Shown piece after piece: positions 43,511 to 62,629 of a stretch of 64,000 bases of DNA. The stretch comes from Cannabis sativa (lineage: Eukaryota > Streptophyta > Magnoliopsida > Rosales > Cannabaceae). The notes under the pieces were generated by a model, which did not search any database, had not been told where the DNA came from, and was given only the letters and a program-made list of their open reading frames with translations. Each line of letters begins with the position of its first letter. The first letter of the stretch is position 1. Made by a program: the position numbers and the translations under genes. The DNA is taken from contig NC_083603.1 of the NCBI RefSeq assembly GCF_029168945.1, positions 44,020,396 through 44,084,395 of the forward strand. The letters run 5' to 3'.

Positions 43511-44300
43511 AAAATATTTCAAAGATCCCTTAGCATTTTAAACATTAAAATAAGCAGTGGCAAATCCATAAATAATTTAATATTAAGGTTACCTGTCTTA
43601 ATTCACTCTAATACCAAATACAATAGATAACATATTTGATGCATATTTTTATTTTTAGTTGTTTGAACTTATAACATCTGTACGTACTTGATATTAATTA
43701 AATAAAATCAATTTATTTTTTAACTAAAAAAAAGATAGTCAAGATTGGAGACACTTTGGATTAAGAAAAAAAATAAAAAATAAAAAATAAGAAGAGCTCA
43801 AGCTTAATGATGGACAAAGCAGAAACGAAGTCTTGATATGAAATATTTTTAATTTTATTTAAATAAAACATTTTATCTTTAATAGTAAAAACAAAATTAG
43901 ATCTCGAGTCATCACTTTTAATAAGAATTTTAAAATTTTCTTTATCCAGAAAATTAAATTATAAGAACTATAAGAAAGGTCGACCCTTTCAGCTTTAATA
44001 ATTTTCCCCCACAACAAAATTCCACTCTACCCCTTAAGCCCATCTATCCAATTAATGACGATGTACAGAGGTCCTATAGCTACAAAAAAAATGTATATAA
44101 CTTGATGATGATATACCCTTTTCGACTTTGTTCTTGTGAGTTGTGACCCAAGTGCTTGCTTTCACAGCTTGAAACCATGACACAATGATTCAACTACTAT
44201 GAGATGTTGTCATCTGGTCTTATGTTGTTTAAGGTCACAAATAATGTTTACCAAAAACTCCATCAAACCTTCATTTCACTGTGTTCTTTTCTTCCAACCA
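43511..44300. other. 3' flank of the RNase J gene
   Basis: A+T-rich, no gene seen. The probable 3' UTR of the gene lies immediately below 44301. Confidence 0.35.
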
Positions 44301-51402
<7,102 letters not shown>

Positions 51403-51653
51403 ATGTGTTAGGAGAATGGAGAAACCCTAGAAAAATCTTCCAGTACTGGAATTAAGCTTAAGCTCAGAGCGGGAAAGAGAGAAGGAGAAGGAGAGTTTCA
51501 GAGGATTGTTTTTTTGTAAGGTTCAGAAATATCTTTCTTATCATTTTAATTTTTACGGACACATACGGTGACACGGGTGGTAAGAACTCGCACGTGCGCT
51601 GTAAACACTCGAAAGTAAAATAATTTCACCACACCCCATACATACGTGGAATT

Positions 51654-52165
51654 TAGGGGTGTTTATCAAACTGCTCAAACTGCTCAAACGGCCCGCACCG
51701 CATCACACTGCAAAAAAAATACGGTTTGAAATATTTTGCAGTGCAATCGCGATTTGAATTTTTCCTAAACCACGTGGTGCAGTGCGGTTTGAGGTTTTTA
51801 ATTATTAATATGCACCGCACCGCACATTATAAAAATACCAATTTTTATATTTATTTAGGTCCAATATGTAAATGTTCAACTCAAAGTCTACTGATTATTG
51901 TATTGTTGACACTTAATTTTTTTTTTTCATATTTTTATCAAACCTTATGGTATTTTGACAAGTTTTGCTCAAAGTTTGTTATATTTGTGATAGTTTAATT
52001 ATTTAGTGATAGTCCAAACCGCATAAATCACAAAAACCGCACCACACCGCACTATTTTTTGCGGTGCGGGTTTTTAGTTTCGCGGTGTGGGTGCGGTTTG
52101 AGAAATTAGAAAAACTGCATGTGCGGGTTGGTTTGAAAAAATAATCAAAAACTGCACCACCCGCA
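51654..52165. mobile_element. hAT-like MITE (TAGGGGTGTT family), 3' end lost
   Basis: Begins TAGGGGTGTT at 51654 and matches, in reverse orientation, the complete copy at 58623-59152 (GTGCGGTTTG, ACGTGGTGCAGTGCGGTTTG, AAACTGCATGTGCG). The similarity stops at GCACCACCCGCAC near 52165, just before the terminal GAACACCCCTA would follow. A hexamer array starts there instead. The left end lies about 250 bp upstream of the RNase J start codon, so it is in the promoter region. Confidence 0.8.
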
Positions 52166-52416
52166 CTGGGTTCGGGGTCCAGTTCTGTGTTCGGGTCCGG
52201 GTTCGGGTTCGTGGTCCGAGTTCGGGTTCAGGTCCGGGGTCTAGGTCCGGGTCCGGGTCCGGGTTCGGGTCCAGGTTTAGGTCAAGGTCTGGGGTCCGGA
52301 TTCGGGTTCGGGGTCCGGGTCCGGGTCCGGCGTTTGGGTCCAAGGTCCGAGTTCGGGCCGGGGTCCGGGTCTGGGTTCAGGTCCGACCGTCCGAGTCCGG
52401 GTCCTGGTTCAGGATC
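52166..52416 (+). repeat. (GGGTCC/GGGTTC)n hexamer array
   Basis: About 40 units of GGGTCC, GGGTTC and close variants. Six-base periodicity keeps frames open on both strands (Gly-Ser-Gly-Phe-like or Pro-Asp-Pro-Asp-like), which are artefacts. High C+G content contrasts with the A+T-rich surroundings. Confidence 0.95.
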
Positions 52417-52616
52417 GGTATTGACCCAAAATTCTTTATTAATATTATAATCCAAGTTAATACGGGTCATTTATTATGTATTAAATAATACAACATACAT
52501 TGTATTAAAAAAATTTGGTCGTAATAATTAATACAATACATTGCTTAATCTAAACATAGTGTTATTTATTATTTAATACAGTACGATCCTTATACGGCGT
52601 ACCAAACAAGCCCTAA
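52417..52616. mobile_element. Right half of a Tourist-like MITE following the hexamer array
   Basis: Ends ACGGCGTACCAAACAAGCCC, the complement of a GGGCTTGTTTGGTACGCCGT end. Subterminal AATCTAAACATAGTGTTATT is the complement of the subterminal part of the element starting at 52876. Confidence 0.6.
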
Positions 52617-52875
52617 ATGAAAAAAAAAAAAAAAAATTATGTCCTTACTATAACTTTTATTTATTAAAAAAAAATGTGATTTTGAACTAAAAACTTTAAA
52701 AATTGGATGTTTTTTGAAGATTGTATTATTAAAAAAATAAACCATAAAAAATAAATATTTTAAAAGTTCTTATTTATTTCATTAATTATTAAAGAGTGTA
52801 TTTAGAAAATTATGGTGTAATTGAATTTGGAAGTAATTAAAGGTAATTATATAATTTAATATGTTTACACAATAA

Positions 52876-53412
52876 TAGCTCGTTTCGTTTGGTAAGCTAT
52901 ATAAGAATCGTAGTATATTAAATAAGAAGAAACACTATGTTAGGATAAAACTTTATATTTTATTATTTATTACCATCATAAATTTTAATATAATATAAAT
53001 CATATTATTAATTCATAAGAAATGATTCATATTATCTTGTATTATAATACTTATAAATGGTCTAAGACTGGAGTCCGAGATTAGGGTTAGGTTCGAGGTC
53101 AGGTGATGGGCCTGAGGTTCGGGTCAGGGTCTAAACCTGGGTTTGGATCGAGGTCGAAAGCTAACATCCAAGTCCGAGCCCATGGCGGGGATTTGGCGTC
53201 CGGGGTCGTGACTAAAGTCTGTGGCAAGTGTCTGTGTCGACCGGGTCCAAGATCAGGCTAGGGTCAATATCAGGGTTCGAGTCTATGTTTAGCGCCCAGA
53301 GCTAAGGTCGAGGATATGCGAGGTCGAGTTTATGGCATATTTACACAACTTATTAATATAAGTCAATACTAAACATAATATTGTATTAAAAGTAATTAAG
53401 GGCTAATTCTCA
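52876..53412. mobile_element. Tourist-like MITE with internal degenerate hexamer array
   Basis: The left end TAGCTCGTTTCGTTTGGTAA and subterminal AAACACTATGTTAGGATAAA mirror the half element at 52417-52616. The middle (about 53062-53335) is G-rich with GGGTTCGAGGTC-type degenerate hexamers. The right end (TATTAATATAAGTCAATACT ... AAGTAATTAAGGGCTA) resembles the right half of the first copy. It is inferred to be a complete but old copy of a MITE family that contains the array. Confidence 0.5.
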
Positions 53413-53749
53413 TGGCCTCGTGAAAATTAAGAGTAATTACAACTTTCCATTTTAAGTATTATTTATCAAAAAAAAAAAATATTATTTTTCAAGTGTAATT
53501 ACTAACTATTTTCAAATAAAATATTAAGAATTTATATGTAATTACTAATTACTCTTGATAATTAAACTATTTACTAATTAGACGGTTACTTTCAAATACA
53601 CCCTAATTATTCTAAAACAAGGTGGCATAACTAATGATTTACTTTCTCGAGTTTCATTACAAAGAAAGGATAGAGGGGTTCGAATTCTCATACCCTTAAT
53701 TTTAAATTAGGAAATAATACATAAAACAATAACAGTGCCTAACACTAAG

Positions 53750-54020
53750 GTGGCGTTTGGTTAGAAGGAATGAAAACATGGGAATGAGAATGAGAATGGG
53801 AATAGGAATGGAATAAAATTTAAAATACATAAAAAGAAAAAATTGATAAAAAATTATTAAATTTTTTCTCATCATACATTAGAATGGTCTTTCCTTCCAT
53901 TTCAAAATGGAATAGTCATTCCAACATTTTAATATGCAACCAGATCAAGGAATGAAGATTGTTTCCTTTCCTTTCCATTCCATTTCATTACCTCCAATCA
54001 AATATTTACTCTTACTCCCA
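53750..54020. mobile_element. MITE of the GGTGGCGTTTGG family
   Basis: Starts GGTGGCGTTTGGTTAGAAGG and runs through AATAAAATTTAAAATACATA, TTATTAAATTTTTTCTCATC and TTCCATTCCATTTCATTACC to a decayed right end. It shares these blocks in order with the element at 61247-61562. Confidence 0.7.
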
Positions 54021-54378
54021 TTAAAATACGGGATAATAAACATTTTAGTCCAATGGTGCCATGCTCTGACCTTCATGTTTGATGCATTTGCCACTTGGTA
54101 ATGATGGTAACTGAGTGAGAAATGATAACAAAGAATAATAGGGAGAACTCAACTAGTGAAACAAACTCAGGAAAGGCAAGCACAATGAAACATTTCCTCC
54201 TGCAATTCTCTCATTGCCCCTAAAAGGGGGGAAAGCTACATTAGTGAGGTCTTTGTTACAGTTATGGCTTAAGCTTACTACAGCATCAGTGGGTCCACAA
54301 TAAATCATAGAGCTCGGTTCCAGGTTAATTCTGCGGTTGGTCTAGCAAAAACCCGGGTTCCTTATGCAGATGCAATGG

Positions 54379-57191
54379 TCAAACTTCAGTGGAATGTCCA
54401 TGGAACCATGGTAGTCCTGGTTGAAGGCACTGTTTTGTGTCTGAAACTGGGATTATAGGTCCCAAAAAGATGCGCCATAAATCGAGTATTATGGTGACCA
54501 GCATTGCAGCACCAAGAGCATCTATAGCAACTCTAGGTAAGTCCCATGGAGCACCAGATTTTTCATCGATCCTGCAAAACGAAGATGAACCAAAGTCCAC
54601 TGAACTCAATCCTATATTGACTTAAAAAGGAACTTGTCTTGCAAATTTATGTGTATTACGCAATTGAAATTAGTCAAATAATCTTAGCTAAACAGGTTCT
54701 TACCTTAGAAACATTGGGAAGCTCACAACGAAGTAGATGGCATAAAACAAAGACCCAACTTTATACATGCTTGCCCGATCCACAAACTCATAGTAAGGAA
54801 ACTGTACAATGAGCAGCAAAATATTGTTAATTTCTGTATGAGAATTAGCTGAATTAAAATACACTATTCTCTAACTGGAATAATTCCAAAGGGGCTGTAG
54901 CCTTCCCCAAAAAAAAACAGAAGCAGAAGAAAACAACATATGGGTTTACTGTCATTATGAAACAGAAGGTAAATAAAGGGGATTGCCAAAACTACCAAGG
55001 CAATAAACAGCAAATGCAGAGGGATAACCAAGACTAGTCAAAACAGCAGTAATCTAAAACTGTACTGTATCACTAGCTTGGGCTTGATATGCCAGCCACC
55101 ATAAAGAAGGATCTTAATCTATTTATACTACTATACGTAGAGCAAGGTGCAGTAACATACATTAGCAATAGCAAAAGTCTCCAGAAATGCTATGAAATAA
55201 GAAAGTGCCAAAATCCATGCTGCCTCAATAGCCCATTGAACTCTTTCAGGCATGTCAGCAATGGCATGCCGCAATCTACGAAGTGTAATGTTCGAGGTTA
55301 CGTGATAAAACAGGAAGCAACAATGAGCAAGAAGGAAAGTTGTATGTGGTACCTGTACATAAACATCAACATACACTTATTAGGAGAGATGATAATCAGA
55401 CCTATTGCCCATTTCTTCTACATTATTTAAACTTACATTGTTCATCCTCCATGATGGAAATGTATATGAAGCTCCCAGTACTGTGAAGAAGTAGTGTGTC
55501 CAAAAGTAATTACCAACATAGCTAAAGATGAATATCCAAAGGGTAGCCTGCCTCAACACATTCAGATAAGAGTATTACACAGCAAAAAATTAAAAGAATT
55601 TTTCTACTAACAAGTTCACAAAATCTATGAAGACTGAAGTCTTTCTCAAATTCCTGTATCACTAATTTTTAAGAGATACTGCATTTCAACACAAAATTCC
55701 AAAAGAGTCTTTGCATGATAAAAGCCTTCAATCGAATAAACTACGGAAAGGTAAAAGTGCTGAATTATTCCCCCTATGACCCAACTAAACTAAATAACAC
55801 CTAAAGAATAGTATTGCTTTTCCTAGGAAATATTCTGATTACTATGTTTTATTTTGTTTAAGATGAACCTGGCTAAAAAACTTTGATATGTACCAGCTAA
55901 AAAACTTTGATAATTTAGTGAACACTCTATGCTTTAATTTTCCCATTTAAGATTTTGGTAAGCCTCACTTATAGAACAAGTGCTACAAATATGAAAAAGA
56001 TGTAAAAGATCACAAAATATCAGAAACAAATGATTATTAACAGAAGTGTGAAAATTGATATGTTCCAATCCAAACAATTTAACTGTGTTTTTTTATACAG
56101 ACAAAACATATCACCATAGTGAAAAAACACAATAACCATATGGCATGTCCCCGGTACTAAGCAAACAATCCATGGTCATCATACTAATATTTTAAGATAC
56201 TTACCTTGACCCAATACCGATCCTTCCATGAAATGCTTCTATCAGCCTGCAAAATTTTTCAGAGAGGAAATGTTAAATTAAAACAAGTAAAATATGACCT
56301 AGAGCATCGGATATTAAAATAACAACTACTCTTTTGCATGTTTGCAACAAATATCCAACAGCAAACCATAAAATTGTATACCAAAAACCAATTAAAACAG
56401 GTGCTTTTATAAGATTAATTGCTAATAATTGTCATCATAGAGTACAAATAAAGCCAAAATTGCGTAAGGAAATGGAAACTAAATGAAGTTTAAAACCCCA
56501 AAATGGTTTTACAAGCGTTTACTAGTCCTCAAAGCTGGTATGTGAAACTTTCGGGTGAAAGCTGATTCTTTCAAATTCTTCTATTCTTTTATTAAATTTA
56601 TATATCTGAACAATGAATTGACTTATTAAGTAAAACGAAACAAATATGAAATCAACACATACAGTCCATAATTGTCAACAAGACTAACATCCTTATACAC
56701 TGCCACTATATACATTTTGAGAATATTACCTTTCCAACCCATATTAATGGTATAAGAAACGAAGGAACAGCTGAAACCAAACCCAGAATCAAATACTCCA
56801 ATTCCGTAAATCTCTGCAAGGACCACAACACAAATCCAATCAAGAATATTATTATAATACGGCCCAAATCAAAATCCAGCCTATGGTTCCCTCACTTTCC
56901 CATGAACCAAACAGAGTCTGGCAACCAACTACAAAGGAAGTAAAAGCGAACCTCGTATAGCTTGTAGGGAACAACGATGCCCAAGCAAAGAGTGAGCCAG
57001 AAAGGAGTGTACAAAAGGAAAAACAATTCTCCCCATCTCTTACTCGGATTGGGGGCCAACCATAAACTCGGTGAAGGAGAAGCTGATTCTGAATCTGAGG
57101 AAAATGCACAACAAAGGAACAAAATTAGGATAAAATGAATGGTAGGAAAAGCTGTAATAGAAGGAATTGAAGTCTGAAATTTACCTCCCAT
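54379..57191 (-). CDS. CPI1: Cycloeucalenol cycloisomerase (8 exons)
   Basis: Exons on the minus strand: 57191-57185, 57094-56952, 56813-56730, 56246-56205, 55547-55437, 55352-55161, 54801-54704, 54571-54379; together 289 aa with GT-AG junctions. The reconstructed N-terminus is MGDSESASPSPSLWLAPNPS, followed by KRWGELFFLLYTPFWLTL. Further landmarks are FTELEYLILG, SWKDRYWVKATLW, YVGNYFWTHYFF, HTTFLLAHCCFLFYHV, NITLRRLRH, FPYYEFVDR and the C-terminal GPIIPVSDTKQCLQPGLPWF. The protein has several hydrophobic helices, as expected for this ER membrane enzyme. It opens the 9-beta,19-cyclopropyl ring of cycloeucalenol to give obtusifoliol, an obligatory step of plant sterol synthesis. The coding part of the first exon is only 7 nt. 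It is upstream of, and co-directional with, RNase J. Confidence 0.95.
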
Positions 57192-58614
57192 TATTAATTA
57201 TGATGGTGATGTGATCCAGATTCAGGAGGAATGGGTTTGACTATTCAGTGTCAGAGCCTGAGAGTCAAAATGGTATGGGTAACCAGAAAATATCACAGGT
57301 ATGGCAAGTTAACTAGAGTACTATTCTCATTTCAAAAAAAAAAACTAGAGTACTATTTTTTTTTATTTTTTATTTTTTGAAAAGGGAGTAGACACTATTT
57401 AGAATCCAAACAAAGTAGTGAAGAAATTTAACTAAATAAATAAAAAATAATCATAATTAATATTTGTAGGGACCCGATCTGAAGGCTAAGATTAAAGTAG
57501 GAGTAGTTAAATTTTATAAGTTGGTCACCGGTTCATATTGTATTTAAAAATCATTATTTTTAAAAAGTTGATATTGATTGATGTACTTTTTAATTTCAAA
57601 TTATACTGTACTTTTTAATAACTTTTCAAATTATATTGTACTTTTTTTAAAAAAAGAATATTATAAATCTTAATTTCAACACTTATTCATTAAATTCTTT
57701 AATATAATTTTTTTTATAAATGTTAAAATACTAAAGTTAATAATAAAAAAAAATTATTAGTGTTATAAAAAAAACGTTATAGCATAAAATTATTTGTTAT
57801 GTAAAAAAATAAATAATAATTCAAACTATACTTTTTCAATTATGTATTTTCATAATAATTAATTAAAGTATTGTAAATAAAGTATCCATCTCAAATATTT
57901 TTAATACCTACTGATTTTACTTGATTTTAAATTTTAAATTTTAATTTTATATTATAGTTATACTTTATTTTATGTACAACTTTACTTATTACTAATTTAA
58001 AATATTAAAGTGACTTCAGAGAACGTGGGATTAATTTTAATAACAAGTACTACTATATTGATGAAAAATAAATTAATAAGTAACATAAATTAATTAACAA
58101 AGAAAAAATAAGATTAAATATCCAAAAATAGATTTTTATATCATAAGAATACAATTTAAAATAAGTACAGCAAAAATATTTACATTTGCATGTCTTAAGC
58201 ATTTTTGATAGGTCAATAAATTTTTTAATGTACTAAAACATCTATCTAATATACTACATTACACCAAACCACGTTCTACATATGCCGAATTTTGTACTAT
58301 GAAATTATTTCACAAAGTCCGCCAAAAACCACGTTTGAGAAGACAATTTTACCCTTTGAACTGACAAAAGAGGACCATCAACTGTTGTACTTCTGTCCTT
58401 GCTCCTGTCAACTTTAACAAAGAATTGTACCTTAAATAAATAAATTATTATTACAAAAATATAATAAAATAAATCAAAAAGAAATTTATTTATTAGCCGG
58501 TCTTATAAACTTAGAACAACCGGTTACAAAAAATATTAAAAGATAATAAAGTACGTAGGACCCACTATACATTACAATGGAATACAATTCGTAATTTTAC
58601 TAAAGTTGCTTGAA
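57192..58614. other. Promoter side of the cycloisomerase gene and A+T-rich intergenic DNA
   Basis: 57192-57300 is the likely 5' leader and proximal promoter. The rest is A+T-rich, with no gene or clear repeat. Confidence 0.35.
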
Positions 58615-58622
58615 AATAGAAT

Positions 58623-59152
58623 TAGGGGTGTTCGCAATGCGAATGGTGCATTTTTTGACTGTTTTTTTAAATTAATTCGCACATGCAGTTTTTTTAATTT
58701 TTCAAACCGCACCCACACCGCGAAACTAAAAAATCGCAAAAACCGCACTGCAAAAAATAGTACAGTGCAGTGCGATTTATGCAGTTTTTGCAGTTTGGAT
58801 TATCACTAAATAATTAAACTATCACAAATACAACAAAGTTTGAGCAACACTTGTCAAGAATACCATAAGGTTTGAAAATAAATATGAAAAAAAAGTTTCA
58901 AGTTTCAACAATACAATAATTAATGGGCTTAGGTTATATTGGACCTAAATAAATATAAAAATTAATATTTTTATAATATGCAGTGCGGTGCATTTTGAAC
59001 CGCATATTAACTATTCAAAACCGCAAACCGCATCGCACCACGCGGTTTAGAAAAAATTCAAACTGCGACCGCACCGTAGAGAATTTTGAACCGTATTTTT
59101 TTTGCGATGTGGTGCAGTGCGGGCGGTATGAGCGGTTTAATGAACACCCCTA
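58623..59152. mobile_element. Complete hAT-like MITE (TAGGGGTGTTC family)
   Basis: Ends TAGGGGTGTTC and GAACACCCCTA are perfect inverted repeats, with the exact 8-bp target duplication AATAGAAT (58615-58622 and 59153-59160). The 530-bp body is rich in GCGGTTTG/CAAACCGC words (ACCGCACTGCAAAAAATAG, GTGGTGCAGTGCGGGCGGTA) and is non-coding. Confidence 0.92.
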
Positions 59153-59160
59153 AATAGAAT

Positions 59161-60177
59161 AATAGTGATTTATCTTATTTATTATTATTTTATCAGGAAA
59201 CGTAATCGAAATGTTTAAATTGACTAAATGACTCTTTTAAGTTAAAACTATAATATATATATCAGTTATTTTATAAGATATATTTTAAAGGATAAAGTTG
59301 TTATTATAAATTTGATATTAAGAAATAAAATACATTAGCCTTAATGACATTCTTTAGAAAATTGGTGGGGAAAGTTTTTCTTTTCTTTTTTCCCTTATTT
59401 CATCAAGTTTTTCCTTTCTTAAATTTAATAAATTAAATAAACAAATGTAAGGAAATGAATCTCTTACCATTGATTCTCATTACTTATTAGTAAACATAAG
59501 GGTATCAGTAGCTTTGATCGGTTTATGTTATATTTTATTCAAGGTCGGATTGATTGGATGGGTTGATATTATTTTCAACACATCCAATATAAAGATTGAG
59601 CGAGTTATATTTTCATCAGATTTTTCACCTTGTATTTTTTTGTCAAATTATTTCGACTGAATTTGGACGGATTATTCAAATTGAATAGTTTATAAAAATT
59701 TATCTATACCCCTAATCTGCGTTACAAAATAATGTGATCTATGGTAGAGCATTAATTTTTTTAAGAATACGTTATTGTATTAAATTTGCTTTGAAAATGA
59801 GTTACCAATAGAAGGAATTTCTTACCATCAATAAAGCTCATTGTCTCTCCAATTTAGCCAATTTATGAGCCTTAATATTAAAATTTTGACTAATATGTGA
59901 AAAAAAATACCTCAAAAATTTAAATAATAAAACCTTAATATCAAAAAATATAACTCCAAAGTCATTGTTATGTAGGTTAGAATTATTCAATACCATAACT
60001 AGCAATAAAGAATCAAAAAAAAAAAAAAAACTTTACCATACAATCCAATAAAACAAGCGTAATTTAATCTCATCACCATTTCACTTGAAATACTAAAAGA
60101 CCACTTGTAATATAAAACTAGACCAGGATAAATATTTTCTTATACAAAGAAAGAAAATATGACAAGTAATTTTAACT
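59161..60177. other. Intergenic DNA, no recognisable gene
   Basis: 59510-59720 has GGTCGGATTGATTGGATGGG-type text ending in TACCCCTAAT and may be another decayed TAGGGGTGTT-like MITE. Confidence 0.35.
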
Positions 60178-60187
60178 AGTGTTGTAA

Positions 60188-60425
60188 ATATGGATTGAAC
60201 TTTTTGACATGGCACGAAATTAACACGAGCATGACTTGACACAAAAAAAAATGTGCTTAGATAAGAGGCGAAAAAATACTGACTTAAGCACGACACGACA
60301 CAAGTAGATATAGATTGGACTTTTTGACACTGCACGAAATTAGCACAAGCATGACTTGACACAAAAAATATATGTGCTTAGATACGAGGCAAAAAAATAT
60401 CGGCTTAGGCACAACACGACACAAA
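60188..60425. repeat. Two tandem ~118-bp units
   Basis: ATTGAACTTTTTGACATGGC, ACGAAATTAACACGAGCATG, ACTTGACACAAAAAA, TGTGCTTAGATAAGAGGC and AAGCACGACACGACACAA are repeated with a few changes from about 60310. Confidence 0.85.
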
Positions 60426-61246
60426 AAATATGAGCTTAGGCATGAAATGACGCGACAAACTCGAAAACACGACACATAAGCACGAATATATTAGTTCGAA
60501 ATCATGACACATTGAAAAACCTAATAATTTAATAATAATAAATATTTATTTATTAATTAAAATAATAGTAATATTCAAATTATTGTATTTATTTTTTATA
60601 TAATTGTTTGAAAAAATATAAAAGTAATTAGAACTATATAATACTGTTAACTTTACGAAATAGAGTTACTTTTATTATTATTTTTTTTGGGATTTTGATT
60701 GGTTATTAGTGTGTTTTAAATTTATTTTCTTTAATATTTATAATTAATATTTAATTTAATGTTTTTTGTTGAAAAACTCACTGAAGATACAAAGTTGAGT
60801 TAGATTTAATGATTTTTGCACGAGTTTTGTGATGGTTCAACTTTAGTTCACACGACGCTGAAACTTTAAGTCAAAATTAAACCACGTTCTGAGTAAATTC
60901 TAGAAAATCTTTGGGAATAAACTTTGTAGAGCTCTTTTTGAGATTTTCAACGCAACTCAAATCATCTCATTTAAAGTTCGGAGGAGAAAGTTATGCTATT
61001 TTTACTAACGATAGTCAAGTTAGGGAAAATGTGTTAGACAGAATACATTATGAGCCAACGTGAAATTTCTACGAGCCAATGTGGCTTTACAAATTAATAA
61101 AATGATTTTCAAGCCAAAAATAGGGAGAATTCATTATTTTCAATTAGGGCTTCATAAGAGATAAAATCTAAATACAAGAAACACATTCTTGGTGAGAAAC
61201 GGAAGAAAAAAGTGAATCTTGAAGGATTGAAGACGTGAATCATTTA

Positions 61247-61562
61247 GGTGGCATTTGGTTGGGAGGAATGAAAATATAAGGATAAGAATGTGAATGAGAA
61301 TAGAAATAGGAATAGAATTGAATAAAATTTAAAATGCATAAAAAAATTGATAAAAAAATCATTAAATTTTTTCTCTTGTTACATTGGAATGATCTTTCCT
61401 TCTTTTTAAAAATAGAATAGTTATTCCACCAAAATGGTGGAAAGAGTATTTCATTGAAATGCCATTCCAATACTTTACAATGCAACCAAACAAAGAAATT
61501 GAATGAAAATTATTTTCTTTCCATTCCATTTCATTTCATTACCTCCAACAAAACGCCACCTT
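61247..61562. mobile_element. MITE of the GGTGGCGTTTGG family, complete ends
   Basis: Ends GGTGGCATTTGGTTGG on the left and CAAAACGCCACC on the right are inverted repeats. The interior shares ordered blocks with 53750-54020. It is inserted in the composite element. The target duplication (TTA against TTT) is not clean. Confidence 0.75.
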
Positions 61563-62092
61563 TTTTCTCTTCTCTTTTTGTCTTTTTCTTTTGGATTGAA
61601 ACCTATGAATTAATTTCTTGTTGATAAACTAATTCTCTTTTATAGGGATTTAATTGAACCTATATTTATAAATAAGTTTTTCTTCTAATTCTTTATAGTT
61701 TATATTAATATTCGAAAGAACCATATGAATAATTAAATCCAAGTGTTCGTATTGATTTCTTTGGAATTTTGGATTTAATTTTCTAAATTTTTAAATTTTT
61801 TCTAACTTCAATTGAAAGAACGATAATATTTTAGTATTTAACAACTTAAAATTAGTTTATGTGGGATTGATATTAAATATTACTTATTGCGATACGTGCT
61901 CTTGCATACTGGTTATAAAATCTATAATAAATACACATATATTTTAATATTAAGCTCATCAATTATAATAAAAATACAAAAATATGGAGCAAGAATTTGA
62001 ACTTGTATTAGAAATTATGTTGGTCTATTTAAGAAAAATAGGTTAGTCCGAATAAAGCACGACACAAAATTATCGGACTTGCGGGCCGTGTT

Positions 62093-62368
62093 CAGGGTCG
62101 GCCCAAGTATTGGGCAGCTTGGGCCATTGCACAAGACCCCTATTTTTTTAAGGCCCAATTTTTTTCTTTTTTCTTAAAGAAAAAACCTATTTTTTTTTTC
62201 TATTATATATACATAAATAAAAAATTTATAATTGAAAATTTATGAACGATTTTTTTTTTTTTTTAAAAAAAAGCTAGTAATAGAATTGTAGTTTTAATGT
62301 ACACTTTTTTTTAAAAGCCCAATTTTAAAATTTTGCACAAGGTATCCAAAATGCTTGGGCCAGCCCTG
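62093..62368. mobile_element. hAT-like MITE with CAGGG ends
   Basis: Ends CAGGGTCGGCCCAAGTATT and AATGCTTGGGCCAGCCCTG are inverted repeats with two mismatches, flanked by an 8-bp duplication with one change (GCCGTGTT at 62085-62092, GCTGTGTT at 62369-62376). Length 276 bp; A+T-rich, non-coding middle. It is nested in the composite element. Confidence 0.85.
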
Positions 62369-62629
62369 GCTGTGTTGGGCCTACCCTATAAAATTATTAC
62401 ACGACACAATACAACCTATATTTTTTATGGCACGACATGACACGACCCATATTTTTTTATGGGTCAGCACAACATGATCTGTATTTTAAAAATCCAAAAA
62501 ATATGAATCAAGCTAGTACGACACACACATATTTACAACTACGATTCTGACTTCAAACAACCTCTAATCAACATTCGAATCACTTGTTAAATAGAAACAA
62601 CTATCTAATTGTTATCACTCTCTCACCAT

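Larger units (their letters stand above)
60178..62541. mobile_element. Composite element with TAGTTGTAAATATG-type inverted ends
   Basis: Left end AGTGTTGTAAATATGG near 60179; right end CATATTTACAACTACG near 62528. Both flanks of the interior are rich in GCACGACACGACACAA words and their variants (60190-60490 and 62040-62520). The interior is interrupted by two other MITEs (61247 and 62093) and has no coding region. No target duplication was identified; the original element may have been much shorter. Confidence 0.5.

Noticed and set aside
52074..52470. Frames rich in Gly-Pro or Pro-Asp on both strands
   Set aside because: They follow from the six-base periodicity of the GGGTCC/GGGTTC array; no start context, domain or splice structure.
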